Shown here: positions 23,426 to 31,769 of the stretch, piece after piece
Layout of the letters: each line of letters starts with the position of its first letter
Position numbering within the stretch: the stretch's first letter is position 1
Origin: Bacillota bacterium
Lineage (GTDB): Bacteria; Bacillota; Clostridia; Lachnospirales; Lachnospiraceae
Length of the DNA stretch: 39,614 nucleotides
Direction: 5' to 3'
NCBI GenBank assembly: GCA_023390555.1
Contig: JAEWCQ010000027.1
Location: 1-39,614 of the forward strand
Made by a program: the position numbers and the translations under genes
Notes under the pieces: model-generated
Seen by the model: only the letters and a program-made list of their open reading frames with translations
What the model was told of the DNA's origin: nothing
Database searches by the model: none

Positions 23426-25384
23426 ATGAGTAATAAAGGAAAGTACTATATGACGACAGCCATTGCGTATACGTCCGGTAAGCCGCACATCGGTAATACG
23501 TATGAAATCGTGCTTGCAGATGCAATCGCAAGATTTAAAAGACAGGAAGGTTACGAAGTATACTTTCAGACCGGAACGGATGAACACGGTCAGAAGATTG
23601 AATTAAAGGCAAAAGACGCCGGAATCACGCCAAAGGAATATGTGGATGATGTTGCCGGACAGGTAAAGAAAATCTGGGATCTGATGAACACTTCTTATGA
23701 CAGCTTTGTCCGCACGACAGACGAAGATCATGAGACACAGGTGAAAAAGATATTTAAAAAACTCTATGAAAAGGGTGATATTTACAAGGGGGCATATGAG
23801 GGGCTTTACTGTACACCATGTGAATCCTTCTGGACGGAATCCCAGTTGGTTGACGGCCGATGTCCGGACTGCGGACGTGAAGTGCAGCCGGCCAAAGAGG
23901 AAGCGTATTTCTTCAAAATGAGTAAATATGCGGATCGTTTAATTGAGCATATCAATACCCATCCGGAATTTATTCAGCCTGTTTCCCGGAAAAACGAGAT
24001 GATGAACAACTTTTTATTGCCGGGACTGCAGGATCTGTGTGTATCCAGAACCTCGTTTAAATGGGGAATTCCGGTAGATTTTGATCCAAAGCACGTGGTC
24101 TATGTATGGCTGGATGCACTGACCAACTATATCACCAAGATCGGGTACGACGCAGACGGCAATTCCAGTGAGTTGTTCAACAAAAACTGGCCGGCGGAAC
24201 TGCATTTGATTGGAAAGGATATCATACGCTTCCATACGATTTACTGGCCGATTTTCCTGATGGCATTGGACCTTCCGCTTCCAAAGCAGGTATTCGGTCA
24301 TCCGTGGCTGCTGCAGGGGGATGGCAAGATGAGCAAATCCAGAGGCAATGTGTTGTATGCGGATGAGCTTGTGGACTTCTTCGGTGTGGACGCTGTCCGT
24401 TACTTTGTACTGCACGAGATGCCATTTGAGAATGACGGAATCATCTCCTGGGAACTGCTGGTAGAGCGTTTGAATTCTGATCTGGCAAACACGCTTGGCA
24501 ATCTTGTGAACAGAACCATTTCCATGAGCAACAAGTATTTTGACGGCATCGTGGAAGATCAAGGTGTGGCAGAGGCCGTTGACGAAGAACTGAAATCAGT
24601 TGTAACCGGTACGGTTGCAAAGGTAGAGGCGAAGATGGCCGAATTAAGAGTTGCAGATGCGATTACAGAGATTTTTAACCTTTTCAAGCGCTGTAACAAA
24701 TATATTGACGAAACAACTCCTTGGATTCTTGCAAAAGATGAGGCCGACAAGGCACGTCTTGCAACCGTTCTCTACAATCTGGTGGAGAGCATCAGTATAG
24801 GAGCAACGCTTTTGCACAGCTATATGCCGGAAACAGCAGAAAAGATATTGAAACAGCTTCATGCACCGGCAATCGCGTATGATGAACTGAATGTATTTGG
24901 CCATTACGCAGGCGGTACAAAAGTGACCGATACGCCGGAAATCCTGTTCGCCCGTCTTGATTTGGACGAAGTGATTAAAAAAGTAGAGGAGCTCCATCCT
25001 CCGGTAGCGGAAGAAGAAACGGTTGCAAAAGAGCCGGTGATTGATGTGGAATCCAAAGAGGAAATTACCTATGATGATTTCATGAAGATGCAGTTTCAGG
25101 TAGGGGAAATCATTCAGTGTGAAGAAGTTCCGAAATCAAGAAAACTGCTTTGTTCACAGGTAAAAATCGGAAGCACGGTAAAACAGATCGTATCCGGTAT
25201 TAAACAGCATTATTCTGCGGAAGAAATGGTCGGGAAAAAGGTCATGGTACTTGTCAATTTAAAACCGGCGAAACTGGCAGGTGTATTATCAGAGGGAATG
25301 CTGCTCTGTGCAGAGGATGAAAATGGTAAGTTCGCATTGATGGTTCCGGAGAAGAAAATGCCGGCAGGAGCAGAAATCTGTTAA
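23426..25384 (+). CDS. metG: Methionine--tRNA ligase (MetRS)
   Basis: A class I aminoacyl-tRNA synthetase of 652 residues. HIGN (21-24, in TSGKPHIGNTY) is the HIGH motif and GKMSKSRGN (about 300) the KMSKS motif. A CxxC...CxxC zinc knuckle (CTPCESFW, CPDCGRE) sits in the connecting insert. The anticodon-binding helical domain follows, then a C-terminal tRNA-binding OB-fold domain (about 545-652, starting near YDDFMKMQFQVGEI). AAGGAGG lies before ATG 23426; the ATG at 23411 is part of the terminator tail and lacks a site. tatD lies 60 bases downstream with no terminator between. Confidence 0.97.
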   Translation: MSNKGKYYMTTAIAYTSGKPHIGNTYEIVLADAIARFKRQEGYEVYFQTGTDEHGQKIELKAKDAGITPKEYVDDVAGQVKKIWDLMNTSYDSFVRTTDEDHETQVKKIFKKLYEKGDIYKGAYEGLYCTPCESFWTESQLVDGRCPDCGREVQPAKEEAYFFKMSKYADRLIEHINTHPEFIQPVSRKNEMMNNFLLPGLQDLCVSRTSFKWGIPVDFDPKHVVYVWLDALTNYITKIGYDADGNSSELFNKNWPAELHLIGKDIIRFHTIYWPIFLMALDLPLPKQVFGHPWLLQGDGKMSKSRGNVLYADELVDFFGVDAVRYFVLHEMPFENDGIISWELLVERLNSDLANTLGNLVNRTISMSNKYFDGIVEDQGVAEAVDEELKSVVTGTVAKVEAKMAELRVADAITEIFNLFKRCNKYIDETTPWILAKDEADKARLATVLYNLVESISIGATLLHSYMPETAEKILKQLHAPAIAYDELNVFGHYAGGTKVTDTPEILFARLDLDEVIKKVEELHPPVAEEETVAKEPVIDVESKEEITYDDFMKMQFQVGEIIQCEEVPKSRKLLCSQVKIGSTVKQIVSGIKQHYSAEEMVGKKVMVLVNLKPAKLAGVLSEGMLLCAEDENGKFALMVPEKKMPAGAEIC

Positions 25385-25444
25385 GCGGGAAACTGCTATT
25401 TAAGATTGCCTGCTAAAAACCGCAACATGTTAGGGATAGGAAAA

Positions 25445-26221
25445 ATGATATTTGAAACACATGCACATTATGATGATGCACAATTTAATGAGGACAGGGA
25501 TGCACTGATCGCATCCCTTCCTGCAAAGGGGATCGGACGTGTGATTAACGTGGGTTCCTCGATAGAGACAAGTAAGACAAGCCTGGCGCTTGCAGAAAAA
25601 TATGATATGATCTACGCCGCCGTAGGTGTTCATCCAAGTGACATTGACTGTCTGAATGAAAAGAGCTATGAATGGCTGCGAAATCAGACGGAATGGGATA
25701 AAACGGTCGCAATCGGAGAAATCGGACTGGATTATTACTGGGATAAAGAGCCGGAGGTACAGGCAAATCAGCGTTACTGGTTTGTGCAGCAGATGAAGCT
25801 GGCAAAAGACACCGGGTTACCGGTTATCATTCATTCGAGAGATGCGGCAGAAGATACCGTGAAACTGATGAAAGACATAAATGCGCGGGAGATTCCGGGT
25901 GTGGTACATTGTTATTCTTATTCTGCCGAAATGGCACAGGAATTTGTGAAAATGGGATATTATATTGGCGTCGGAGGAGTAGTTACCTTTAAAAATGCGA
26001 AGAAGTTAAAAGAGACCGTGGAGCAGATACCGCTATCCAGTATTCTTTTGGAAACAGATTGTCCGTACATGGCACCGGAGCCGCATCGTGGAACAAGAAA
26101 TGATTCTACGAATATTCCATACGTGGTGGCACAGATTGCAGAACGAAAAGGAGTATCGGAAAAAGAAGTCATGGATGTCACATGGCAGAACGCAATGAAT
26201 TTATTTGGGAAAGTTCGCTAA
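25445..26221 (+). CDS. TatD family metal-dependent hydrolase (DNase)
   Basis: A 258-residue TIM-barrel metallo-hydrolase. The metal ligands are in ETHAHYDD (HxH), GEIGLDYYW (Glu), VIIHSRDA (His), HCYSYS (His) and ETDCPYMAPEPHRG (Asp). Homologues are 3'-5' exonucleases on DNA/RNA. The chosen ATG follows AGGGATAGGAAAA; upstream in-frame starts have no ribosome binding site. In many Firmicutes metG-tatD-rsmA are neighbours. Here a minus-strand repair operon lies between tatD and rsmA, and tatD overlaps its last gene tail-to-tail by 21 bases. Confidence 0.95.
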   Translation: MIFETHAHYDDAQFNEDRDALIASLPAKGIGRVINVGSSIETSKTSLALAEKYDMIYAAVGVHPSDIDCLNEKSYEWLRNQTEWDKTVAIGEIGLDYYWDKEPEVQANQRYWFVQQMKLAKDTGLPVIIHSRDAAEDTVKLMKDINAREIPGVVHCYSYSAEMAQEFVKMGYYIGVGGVVTFKNAKKLKETVEQIPLSSILLETDCPYMAPEPHRGTRNDSTNIPYVVAQIAERKGVSEKEVMDVTWQNAMNLFGKVR

Positions 26222-26995
26222 TTCCACGGTATTATCCCAGAAACGTTTTGGTATATTCTGGCTCTGAAGTTTTGGATTTTTTCTTGCTTCAATTGCAATA
26301 CTTTCAAAAAAACCGCACCACAGTTTACGGTATTCCAGTTCTTTTTTGGAATACCGTTTTATAATATCCTGATTCAGAGAGGATGCATCGGCAATCAGAT
26401 AGTTTGTCGATGCTTTATGGATGATGGCAAGTCTGCGGTATTCATCGTAAATCATAAAGTTTTCCATCGGGAGCCGGTCTGTGAAGTGTTCCGCCAAAAT
26501 CGGAAGAACATCATTTTTGGGTCGAATTGATGCAAAAAGTACTCCGTTCTCAAGTTCGGAAAACCGTAAAAAACCGAGCAGATGATGAGATTCCATATTT
26601 GTTGCACGGCTTAATTCGAAAACACGGCGGACATACGGTTCCCCCAGAGCATTGAGTACCTGGGAGCCGTTCGGCATGGCAAAGGCAAGAACAATGGTCC
26701 GGTAAATACAGTCCGCTTTGTCCAGTCCTTTTTTTCTTGTTGTAAATTCATTGGCAAGGATAGCCTGACAGATATCGTAGTAAACTTCTTCTCCAAGGCG
26801 GCTGCGCAGAGTCCTCGCCACTTTTTCACTTTTTTCGCTATCCGGAACTGCCGTGATATATTCCTGAAAAAGTTCATAATTCGTAACACCGCCTGTGACA
26901 AGGCGGACATGCTGGTGTCCGTATTTACTTGCCCAGGCATCATATACTCCCGTAAAAATGCCGTCAATACTGTTTTCACAAATAAAAGTATACAT
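26201..26995 (-). CDS. DUF4130-type 'probable DNA metabolism' protein, partner of the radical SAM repair protein
   Basis: A 264-residue cytoplasmic protein matching the TIGR03915/DUF4130 family, recognised by its N-terminus (FICENSIDGIFTGVYDAW) and the C-terminal block with YDEYRRLAIIH and KRFWDNTVE. In other genomes this family is found beside the radical SAM protein seen here at 28894-30234, sometimes fused to a uracil-DNA glycosylase domain, hence the repair prediction. The chemistry is unknown. ATG 26995 follows AAAGGTG; an in-frame GTG at 27004 overlaps that site. It begins 26 bases after the EAL-CBS-GGDEF gene and is probably co-transcribed with it. Confidence 0.85.
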   Translation of the reverse strand: MYTFICENSIDGIFTGVYDAWASKYGHQHVRLVTGGVTNYELFQEYITAVPDSEKSEKVARTLRSRLGEEVYYDICQAILANEFTTRKKGLDKADCIYRTIVLAFAMPNGSQVLNALGEPYVRRVFELSRATNMESHHLLGFLRFSELENGVLFASIRPKNDVLPILAEHFTDRLPMENFMIYDEYRRLAIIHKASTNYLIADASSLNQDIIKRYSKKELEYRKLWCGFFESIAIEARKNPKLQSQNIPKRFWDNTVELANFPK

Positions 26996-27021
26996 AAGAA
27001 GCACCTTTCTGTCCTGTGATC

Positions 27022-28773
27022 TTAAAATAACTGAATGCTGTGCCCGGTAATCTGCTTGGCTTTTTTCTTAAGCCGAACCAGCTCTTTTGAAAATTCATCA
27101 ATATCTGAAAAGTTTCTTTGACAATTTGTAATAATTGCGATAGATAAAGTAGCGATTGGAAAGGTATCATCAAAGCCGTTGCGGTTTTTGGAGCGAATAT
27201 ATCCATTTTCCCAATCTTTCTCACTATACAGGTGTTCAATGGAAATGGAAAACTGTTTTGTTATTTGCCTGCATACCGGTGGCAGATTGTGGCTTTTGGC
27301 GATAATGACGAAATCATCGCCGCCGATATGACCCAGAAATTCCTGATGCAGGCAGCAGCTCTTCATGCATTGTACGACTGTTTTAATCATGAGATCTCCA
27401 TTGTTGAATCCATAGGCATCGTTGTACGCTTTGAAATGGTCGAGATCCAGATAAGCAATAGAAAATGGAGCCGGCAAATGAAGGCATTGCTGGACTTTTT
27501 CCTCGATCGCCGTATTGCCGGGCAGACCTGAAAGCGGATTAGAGTCAACGGCCCTTGTCACCTGAATCGTAACGGCAGCTTCAAGCAAATCCTTGACAGA
27601 TACGACACCAAGATAACATCCGTTTTCTGTCACAATCACATCATCATACAGCTGCTGTTGAGGACGTACCATGGATAATTTGGATGCCATTTCAATGGAA
27701 GTAGAGGCATCGATCATGAGAAAATCTTTACTCATAAGTTCTGCAGCCGGTTTTTTCGCATGCAGGCTATAGCCATATTGACCGCCGAAAAGCTCCATAA
27801 GACGACTTCTTGTCAAAACACCCAGGACACGTTTTTTTGCATCCACAATTGTAATCTCCGAAGAGGAAGGATGGGAAGTAATATATTCAAAAAGAGAAAA
27901 TCCGGACGCATCCGGGCCGGTCGTCATTTGTTCCCGGCAGATATGACCTGCATTACTCCAGAAGGAAGACTGGTAGACGGGTGTCCGATGAGAAAGATTC
28001 AGTTTTAAAATTTCCTGCTTTATCGATTTGTCCAATTCACAAAGTGTGCACTGCGGACGTTTCAGATAATAGCCCTGTCCATAATCAATTCCAAGTTCAA
28101 TCAATGCCGCCAGTTCGTCCGCAGTTTCAATACCCTCTGCGATCAGTTTAATATTTGCATTCTGGCAGAATACGGCAAAACTTTTGACAAGTGATTTTTT
28201 CATCGAATCACTGTCTATATTACGTATGATGCCCATATCTATCTTAATAAAATGCGGTTCCAATACGCAGATACGGTTCAGTCCCGCATATTCTGCGCCA
28301 AAATCATCAATGGCAATCTGATAATTTTGTCTGGTATAGTGCTGGATGGTCTGTTTGAAAGTCTCTTCATTATCGATGGAAGTACGCTCGGTAATTTCAA
28401 AGATAATATCACTTGGATTTAATCCGTATTTTTGCAGATATCTGCAGGTCGTACCCTCTTTAAATTTTTCATCGTGTATGACATTGGGATCGACATTGAT
28501 AAAGAGTTTGGCATAAGCAGGTTTATTGACCGCGTGCTTCAAAGATTTTTTCCGGCAGAGAGCTTCCAATTCCCAGACATGTTTGGTGGACTCCGCAATA
28601 TGAAACATTTCTTCTGTGTTAAAACAGCAGTCAGGAAGGTCAATTCTGCTCAACGCTTCATAGCCGAAGATTTCTCCGTCTGTGAGAGAAACAATCGGCT
28701 GATAGACGGGCCGAATTTTTTTCCCTTCCAGGATTTCAAAAAACTGCTTTTCAATGGTACTGTCTATTTTCAT
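27022..28773 (-). CDS. EAL-CBS-CBS-GGDEF cyclic-di-GMP protein
   Basis: A 583-residue cytoplasmic protein with the EAL phosphodiesterase domain first (about 5-255), then a CBS pair (about 280-400), then a GGDEF domain (about 412-583). The EAL catalytic residues look complete: EAL 39-41, N93, E127/E129 region, DDFG 156-159, K178, E213 and E216. The cyclase motif is GGDDF (484-488), an Asp in place of the catalytic Glu, and no RxxD inhibitory site precedes it. Net phosphodiesterase activity is therefore more likely than synthesis. The CBS pair suggests adenine-nucleotide sensing. The start ATG 28773 has GAGGAA upstream; an in-frame start at 28818 does not. A Pho box array lies 93 bases upstream. 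Confidence 0.92.
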   Translation of the reverse strand: MKIDSTIEKQFFEILEGKKIRPVYQPIVSLTDGEIFGYEALSRIDLPDCCFNTEEMFHIAESTKHVWELEALCRKKSLKHAVNKPAYAKLFINVDPNVIHDEKFKEGTTCRYLQKYGLNPSDIIFEITERTSIDNEETFKQTIQHYTRQNYQIAIDDFGAEYAGLNRICVLEPHFIKIDMGIIRNIDSDSMKKSLVKSFAVFCQNANIKLIAEGIETADELAALIELGIDYGQGYYLKRPQCTLCELDKSIKQEILKLNLSHRTPVYQSSFWSNAGHICREQMTTGPDASGFSLFEYITSHPSSSEITIVDAKKRVLGVLTRSRLMELFGGQYGYSLHAKKPAAELMSKDFLMIDASTSIEMASKLSMVRPQQQLYDDVIVTENGCYLGVVSVKDLLEAAVTIQVTRAVDSNPLSGLPGNTAIEEKVQQCLHLPAPFSIAYLDLDHFKAYNDAYGFNNGDLMIKTVVQCMKSCCLHQEFLGHIGGDDFVIIAKSHNLPPVCRQITKQFSISIEHLYSEKDWENGYIRSKNRNGFDDTFPIATLSIAIITNCQRNFSDIDEFSKELVRLKKKAKQITGHSIQLF

Positions 28774-28827
28774 AGTCTGATTTCCTCGCTGAATGTAATA
28801 TCGTCCGTAAATTAACAAGACAATACA

Positions 28828-28893
28828 AGGATAGTCCGGAAAACAAAGCCATGCTATCGAAGCGGGGTAAACGGCGTGTAAAATTATGGTAAA
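28828..28893 (-). promoter_or_regulatory. Candidate Pho box array upstream of the cyclic-di-GMP gene
   Basis: Read on the minus strand: TTTACC-N5-TTTACA-N5-TTTACC, with hexamers at 28888-28893, 28877-28882 and 28866-28871, an exact 11-base step. A possible -10, TATCCT (28828-28833), begins 32 bases after the last hexamer, the same distance as at pstS. The array begins right after the radical SAM stop codon. It is a sequence prediction; binding is not shown. Confidence 0.65.
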
Positions 28894-30234
28894 TCAGGAG
28901 AAAAAAAGGGTCTCACACTGGTTGGCATCCACTCCCATACCGGCAAGTATTCCGGTATCGAACAACGAAAGCTGCTGATAACCGGCATTGCGAAGCTCCT
29001 TTGGAATCTGATTCTTGTCCCGCATGAGATTCTCGCAGATATAATTTTCATCCAAACGGGTTGGATACATCGTTCTTCCGGAGCAGGTAATGAAATACAG
29101 TGCCCGTTTTAAAACAACCCCCATTTTTTTCAGATCTGAAAAATCCAGCCGGTTCATACGTCTTGCTTTGACAATCCGGCTTGCAGATTTTGCACCGATA
29201 CCAGGGACACGAAGCAGTGTCCGGTAATCTGCCCGATTGATCTCAACCGGAAAGCATTCCAGGTGGCGAATCGCCCAGTCACATTTCGGATCTAAAAAAA
29301 CATTAAAATCCGGTCGATCTTCCGTTAATAATTCATCTACCTGGAAATCATAAAAGCGCAGCAGCCAATCTGCCTGGTAGAGGCGATGTTCCCGCAAAAG
29401 CGGAGGACCGCCCGCAAGTACAGGCAACAGGGAATTCTGGTTTACATTGATAAAAGCCGAATAAAATACCCGCTTCAGGTCAAAATTCTGATAAAGGCCC
29501 TCTGCAACCTTCATCACCTGATAGTCATTTTCCGGTGTTGCGCCAATAATCATCTGCGTGCTCTGACCGGCAGGAACAAATTTGGGAACCTGATGATAGA
29601 CCGTCAGGTCATAACGATTCTCCGTTATTCCAGTCTGAATCTGCCGCATAGGCTTTAAAATCGTATTGCGGGATTTGTTCGGTGCTAGTTTTTTCAAGCT
29701 GTCGGAGGTTGGAAGCTCCATATTGATACTCATACGGTCGGCGAGAAAACCGGTCTTTTCAATCAGACGGGGGTCTGCGCCGGGAATGGCTTTCACATGG
29801 ATATAACCGTTGAAATGGTGTACATTTCTCAGTCTGTAAAGCGTTTGATAAATTAGATCCATGGTATAATTGGGACTGATCAGGATGCCGGAGCTTAAAA
29901 AAAGTCCCTCAATATAGTTTCTCCGATAAAACTCCATTGTAAGCTCACAGACTTCATCCGGCGTAAAAGAAGCTCTGGGAATATCATTATCACAGTTATT
30001 CTGACAATAAGCACAACGGAAAATACACTCATTGGTAAACAAAATCTTCAGCAGCGATACACATCTGCCATCTGCGGAAAAGGTATGACAAATGCCAGGA
30101 GCGATTGCATTGCCCATACCGGTTCCGTTGCCCTTGCGGTCTATGCCGCTGGAGGTGCAGGCAACGTCATATTTTGCAGCATCCGATAAAATATTCAGTT
30201 TATGCATAAGTGACATGTTTTCCGCTATATTCAT
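28894..30234 (-). CDS. Putative DNA modification/repair radical SAM protein
   Basis: A 446-residue radical SAM enzyme of the UDG-linked family (TIGR03916 type). The [4Fe-4S] motif is CX3CX2C at Cys70, Cys74 and Cys77 (NECIFRCAYCQNNC). The conserved N-terminus (KLNILSDAAKYDVACTSSG, then GICHTFSADGRCVSLLKIL) is diagnostic. A helix-hairpin-helix DNA-binding motif (LLRVPGIGAKSASRIVKARR) lies near the C-terminus. GAGG lies 8 bases before the ATG. The reaction is not established; DNA repair is predicted from gene linkage and the HhH. An SOS-box palindrome 72 bases upstream supports that. Confidence 0.92.
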   Translation of the reverse strand: MNIAENMSLMHKLNILSDAAKYDVACTSSGIDRKGNGTGMGNAIAPGICHTFSADGRCVSLLKILFTNECIFRCAYCQNNCDNDIPRASFTPDEVCELTMEFYRRNYIEGLFLSSGILISPNYTMDLIYQTLYRLRNVHHFNGYIHVKAIPGADPRLIEKTGFLADRMSINMELPTSDSLKKLAPNKSRNTILKPMRQIQTGITENRYDLTVYHQVPKFVPAGQSTQMIIGATPENDYQVMKVAEGLYQNFDLKRVFYSAFINVNQNSLLPVLAGGPPLLREHRLYQADWLLRFYDFQVDELLTEDRPDFNVFLDPKCDWAIRHLECFPVEINRADYRTLLRVPGIGAKSASRIVKARRMNRLDFSDLKKMGVVLKRALYFITCSGRTMYPTRLDENYICENLMRDKNQIPKELRNAGYQQLSLFDTGILAGMGVDANQCETLFFS

Positions 30235-30305
30235 AAATACGCCTCAAAAGAACTTTCCCTAACTAAAGATATCTGATATGATGTGTAAGAACAGTTCTTT
30301 TTATA

Positions 30306-30321
30306 CAGAACATCTGTTCTG
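30306..30321. promoter_or_regulatory. Candidate LexA (SOS) box
   Basis: CAGAACATCTGTTCTG is a perfect 16-base palindrome containing GAAC-N4-GTTC, the core of the Firmicute LexA/DinR site. It sits midway in the divergent gap, 72 bases from the radical SAM start on the left and 72 bases from the start on the right. On the minus strand TATAAA directly follows it, so it would lie between -35 and -10. A second, shorter match, GAACAGTTC, with a one-base core, is at 30290-30298. Confidence 0.65.
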
Positions 30322-30392
30322 CATAAAATATAACATAACTTAATCAAAAAAGCAAGAGAAAAGCAAACATATATTCGATGGCGGAGCGTAAA

Positions 30393-30818
30393 ATGGAAGA
30401 GAGAAAAAGGGAAATAAAGGAAGCAATTGAAGCAGGCAATCTTGCCTTGCAGGCACTATCGCAGGTAGAAGGAAGTATTCAGCAGGCCAGAGGTTTTGGA
30501 ATATGGGACATGCTCGGAGGCGGACTTATCAGCGGGCTTTTGAAGCACTCCAGGATGGATGAGGCAGACCGTAATATGGAGATTGCCCGACAGCAGTTGG
30601 AACGGTTCCAACGCGAATTGGAGGATATTTCGGCTTCTTATAATTTGGTGGTAAAATTCGATGGTTTTACACGCTTTGCCGATTATTTTTTTGACAATAT
30701 ACTGGTTGATTTTCTGGTTCAGGAGCGGATAGTGGAGACTGCTGAGCAGGTGAAAAAGATTAAAATTGAGGTACAGAATACGTTGGAACGCCTGTATCGT
30801 ATGGAAAATGAGGTATAG
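30393..30818 (+). CDS. Conserved small helical protein, unknown function
   Basis: A 141-residue protein with a charged N-terminal helix, a glycine-rich hydrophobic patch (FGIWDMLGGGLISGLL, about 35-50) and a long coiled-coil-like C-terminal region. No family name was recognised. The ATG at 30393 has GGAG seven bases upstream, better than ATG 30378, which has none. It lies 3 bases before rsmA and is thus in its operon. The SOS palindrome at 30306 lies upstream and could affect it. Confidence 0.75.
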   Translation: MEERKREIKEAIEAGNLALQALSQVEGSIQQARGFGIWDMLGGGLISGLLKHSRMDEADRNMEIARQQLERFQRELEDISASYNLVVKFDGFTRFADYFFDNILVDFLVQERIVETAEQVKKIKIEVQNTLERLYRMENEV

Positions 30819-30821
30819 TGG

Positions 30822-31700
30822 ATGGCAACACTTGGAATTCCTGCAAATACCATAGCGGTATTGCAGAAATATAAATTTAATTTTCAGAAGAAATTTGGTC
30901 AGAATTTTCTGATAGATCCCCACGTGCTGGAAAAAATTATTCAGGCTGCCGGAATCACAAAAGATGATTTTGTATTGGAGATTGGACCGGGAATCGGAAC
31001 GATGACACAGTATCTGTGTGAGCATGCAAGAGAAGTGGCAGCTGTCGAAATCGATGCGAATCTGATTCCGATTCTTCAGGATACCCTGTCTGCATATGAT
31101 AATGTAACGGTGATCAATCAGGATATTTTAAAACTTGATATTTGTAAGCTGGCAGAGGAGAAAAACGAAGGCAGACCCATCAAGGTGGTGGCAAATCTAC
31201 CCTACTATATTACAACGCCGATTATCATGGGACTGTTTGAAAGTCATGTTCCGCTGGACAGCATCACGATTATGGTGCAGAAAGAAGTGGCAGACAGGAT
31301 GCAGGAAGGACCTGGTTCCAAAGAATACGGAGCATTGTCACTGGCTGTCCAGTATTATGCATCTCCCCAGATCGTGGCGAATGTGCCGCCGAATTGTTTT
31401 ATGCCGAGGCCCAATGTTGGCAGTGCAGTGATTCGACTGACCAGACATCCGGAAGTGCCGGTGGATGTAGAAGATGAAAAACTGATGTTTCGGATTATCC
31501 GTGCATCCTTTAATCAACGGAGAAAGACGCTTGCCAACGGATTGAACAACTCACCCGAAATACATCTGGAGAAAGAAATGATCCAGAAAAGCATTGAAGA
31601 ACTTGGCGTGCCGGTCAATGTCCGTGGGGAGACGCTTTCTCTGGAACAATTTGCACGACTGAGCAATCTGATTTCCCGCCAGATCCAGAACGGGAAATAG
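30822..31700 (+). CDS. rsmA: 16S rRNA dimethyladenosine transferase RsmA/KsgA
   Basis: A 292-residue SAM-dependent methyltransferase that dimethylates two adjacent adenines near the 3' end of 16S rRNA during 30S maturation. Diagnostic motifs are KKFGQNFLID, LEIGPGIGTMT (SAM binding), VVANLPYYITTPI (the NLPY catalytic motif) and SFNQRRKTLANGL. Length is typical. It begins 3 bases after the small helical gene, with GAGGTATAGTGG before the ATG. spoIID follows in the same direction. Confidence 0.97.
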   Translation: MATLGIPANTIAVLQKYKFNFQKKFGQNFLIDPHVLEKIIQAAGITKDDFVLEIGPGIGTMTQYLCEHAREVAAVEIDANLIPILQDTLSAYDNVTVINQDILKLDICKLAEEKNEGRPIKVVANLPYYITTPIIMGLFESHVPLDSITIMVQKEVADRMQEGPGSKEYGALSLAVQYYASPQIVANVPPNCFMPRPNVGSAVIRLTRHPEVPVDVEDEKLMFRIIRASFNQRRKTLANGLNNSPEIHLEKEMIQKSIEELGVPVNVRGETLSLEQFARLSNLISRQIQNGK

Positions 31701-31740
31701 GAGATAATTGGAATATAAAGTCTTTATTTTGCATTTCATG

Positions 31741-31748
31741 CATATACT
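31741..31748 (+). promoter_or_regulatory. Candidate sigma-E -10 element before spoIID
   Basis: CATATACT fits the mother-cell sigma-E -10 consensus (CATAYAHT) and lies 21 bases before the spoIID start. A clear -35 at the right distance was not found. The predicted transcript would begin at the ribosome binding site, which lowers confidence. Confidence 0.3.
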
Positions 31749-31769
31749 AACACAGGAGTGGACAGGTAT

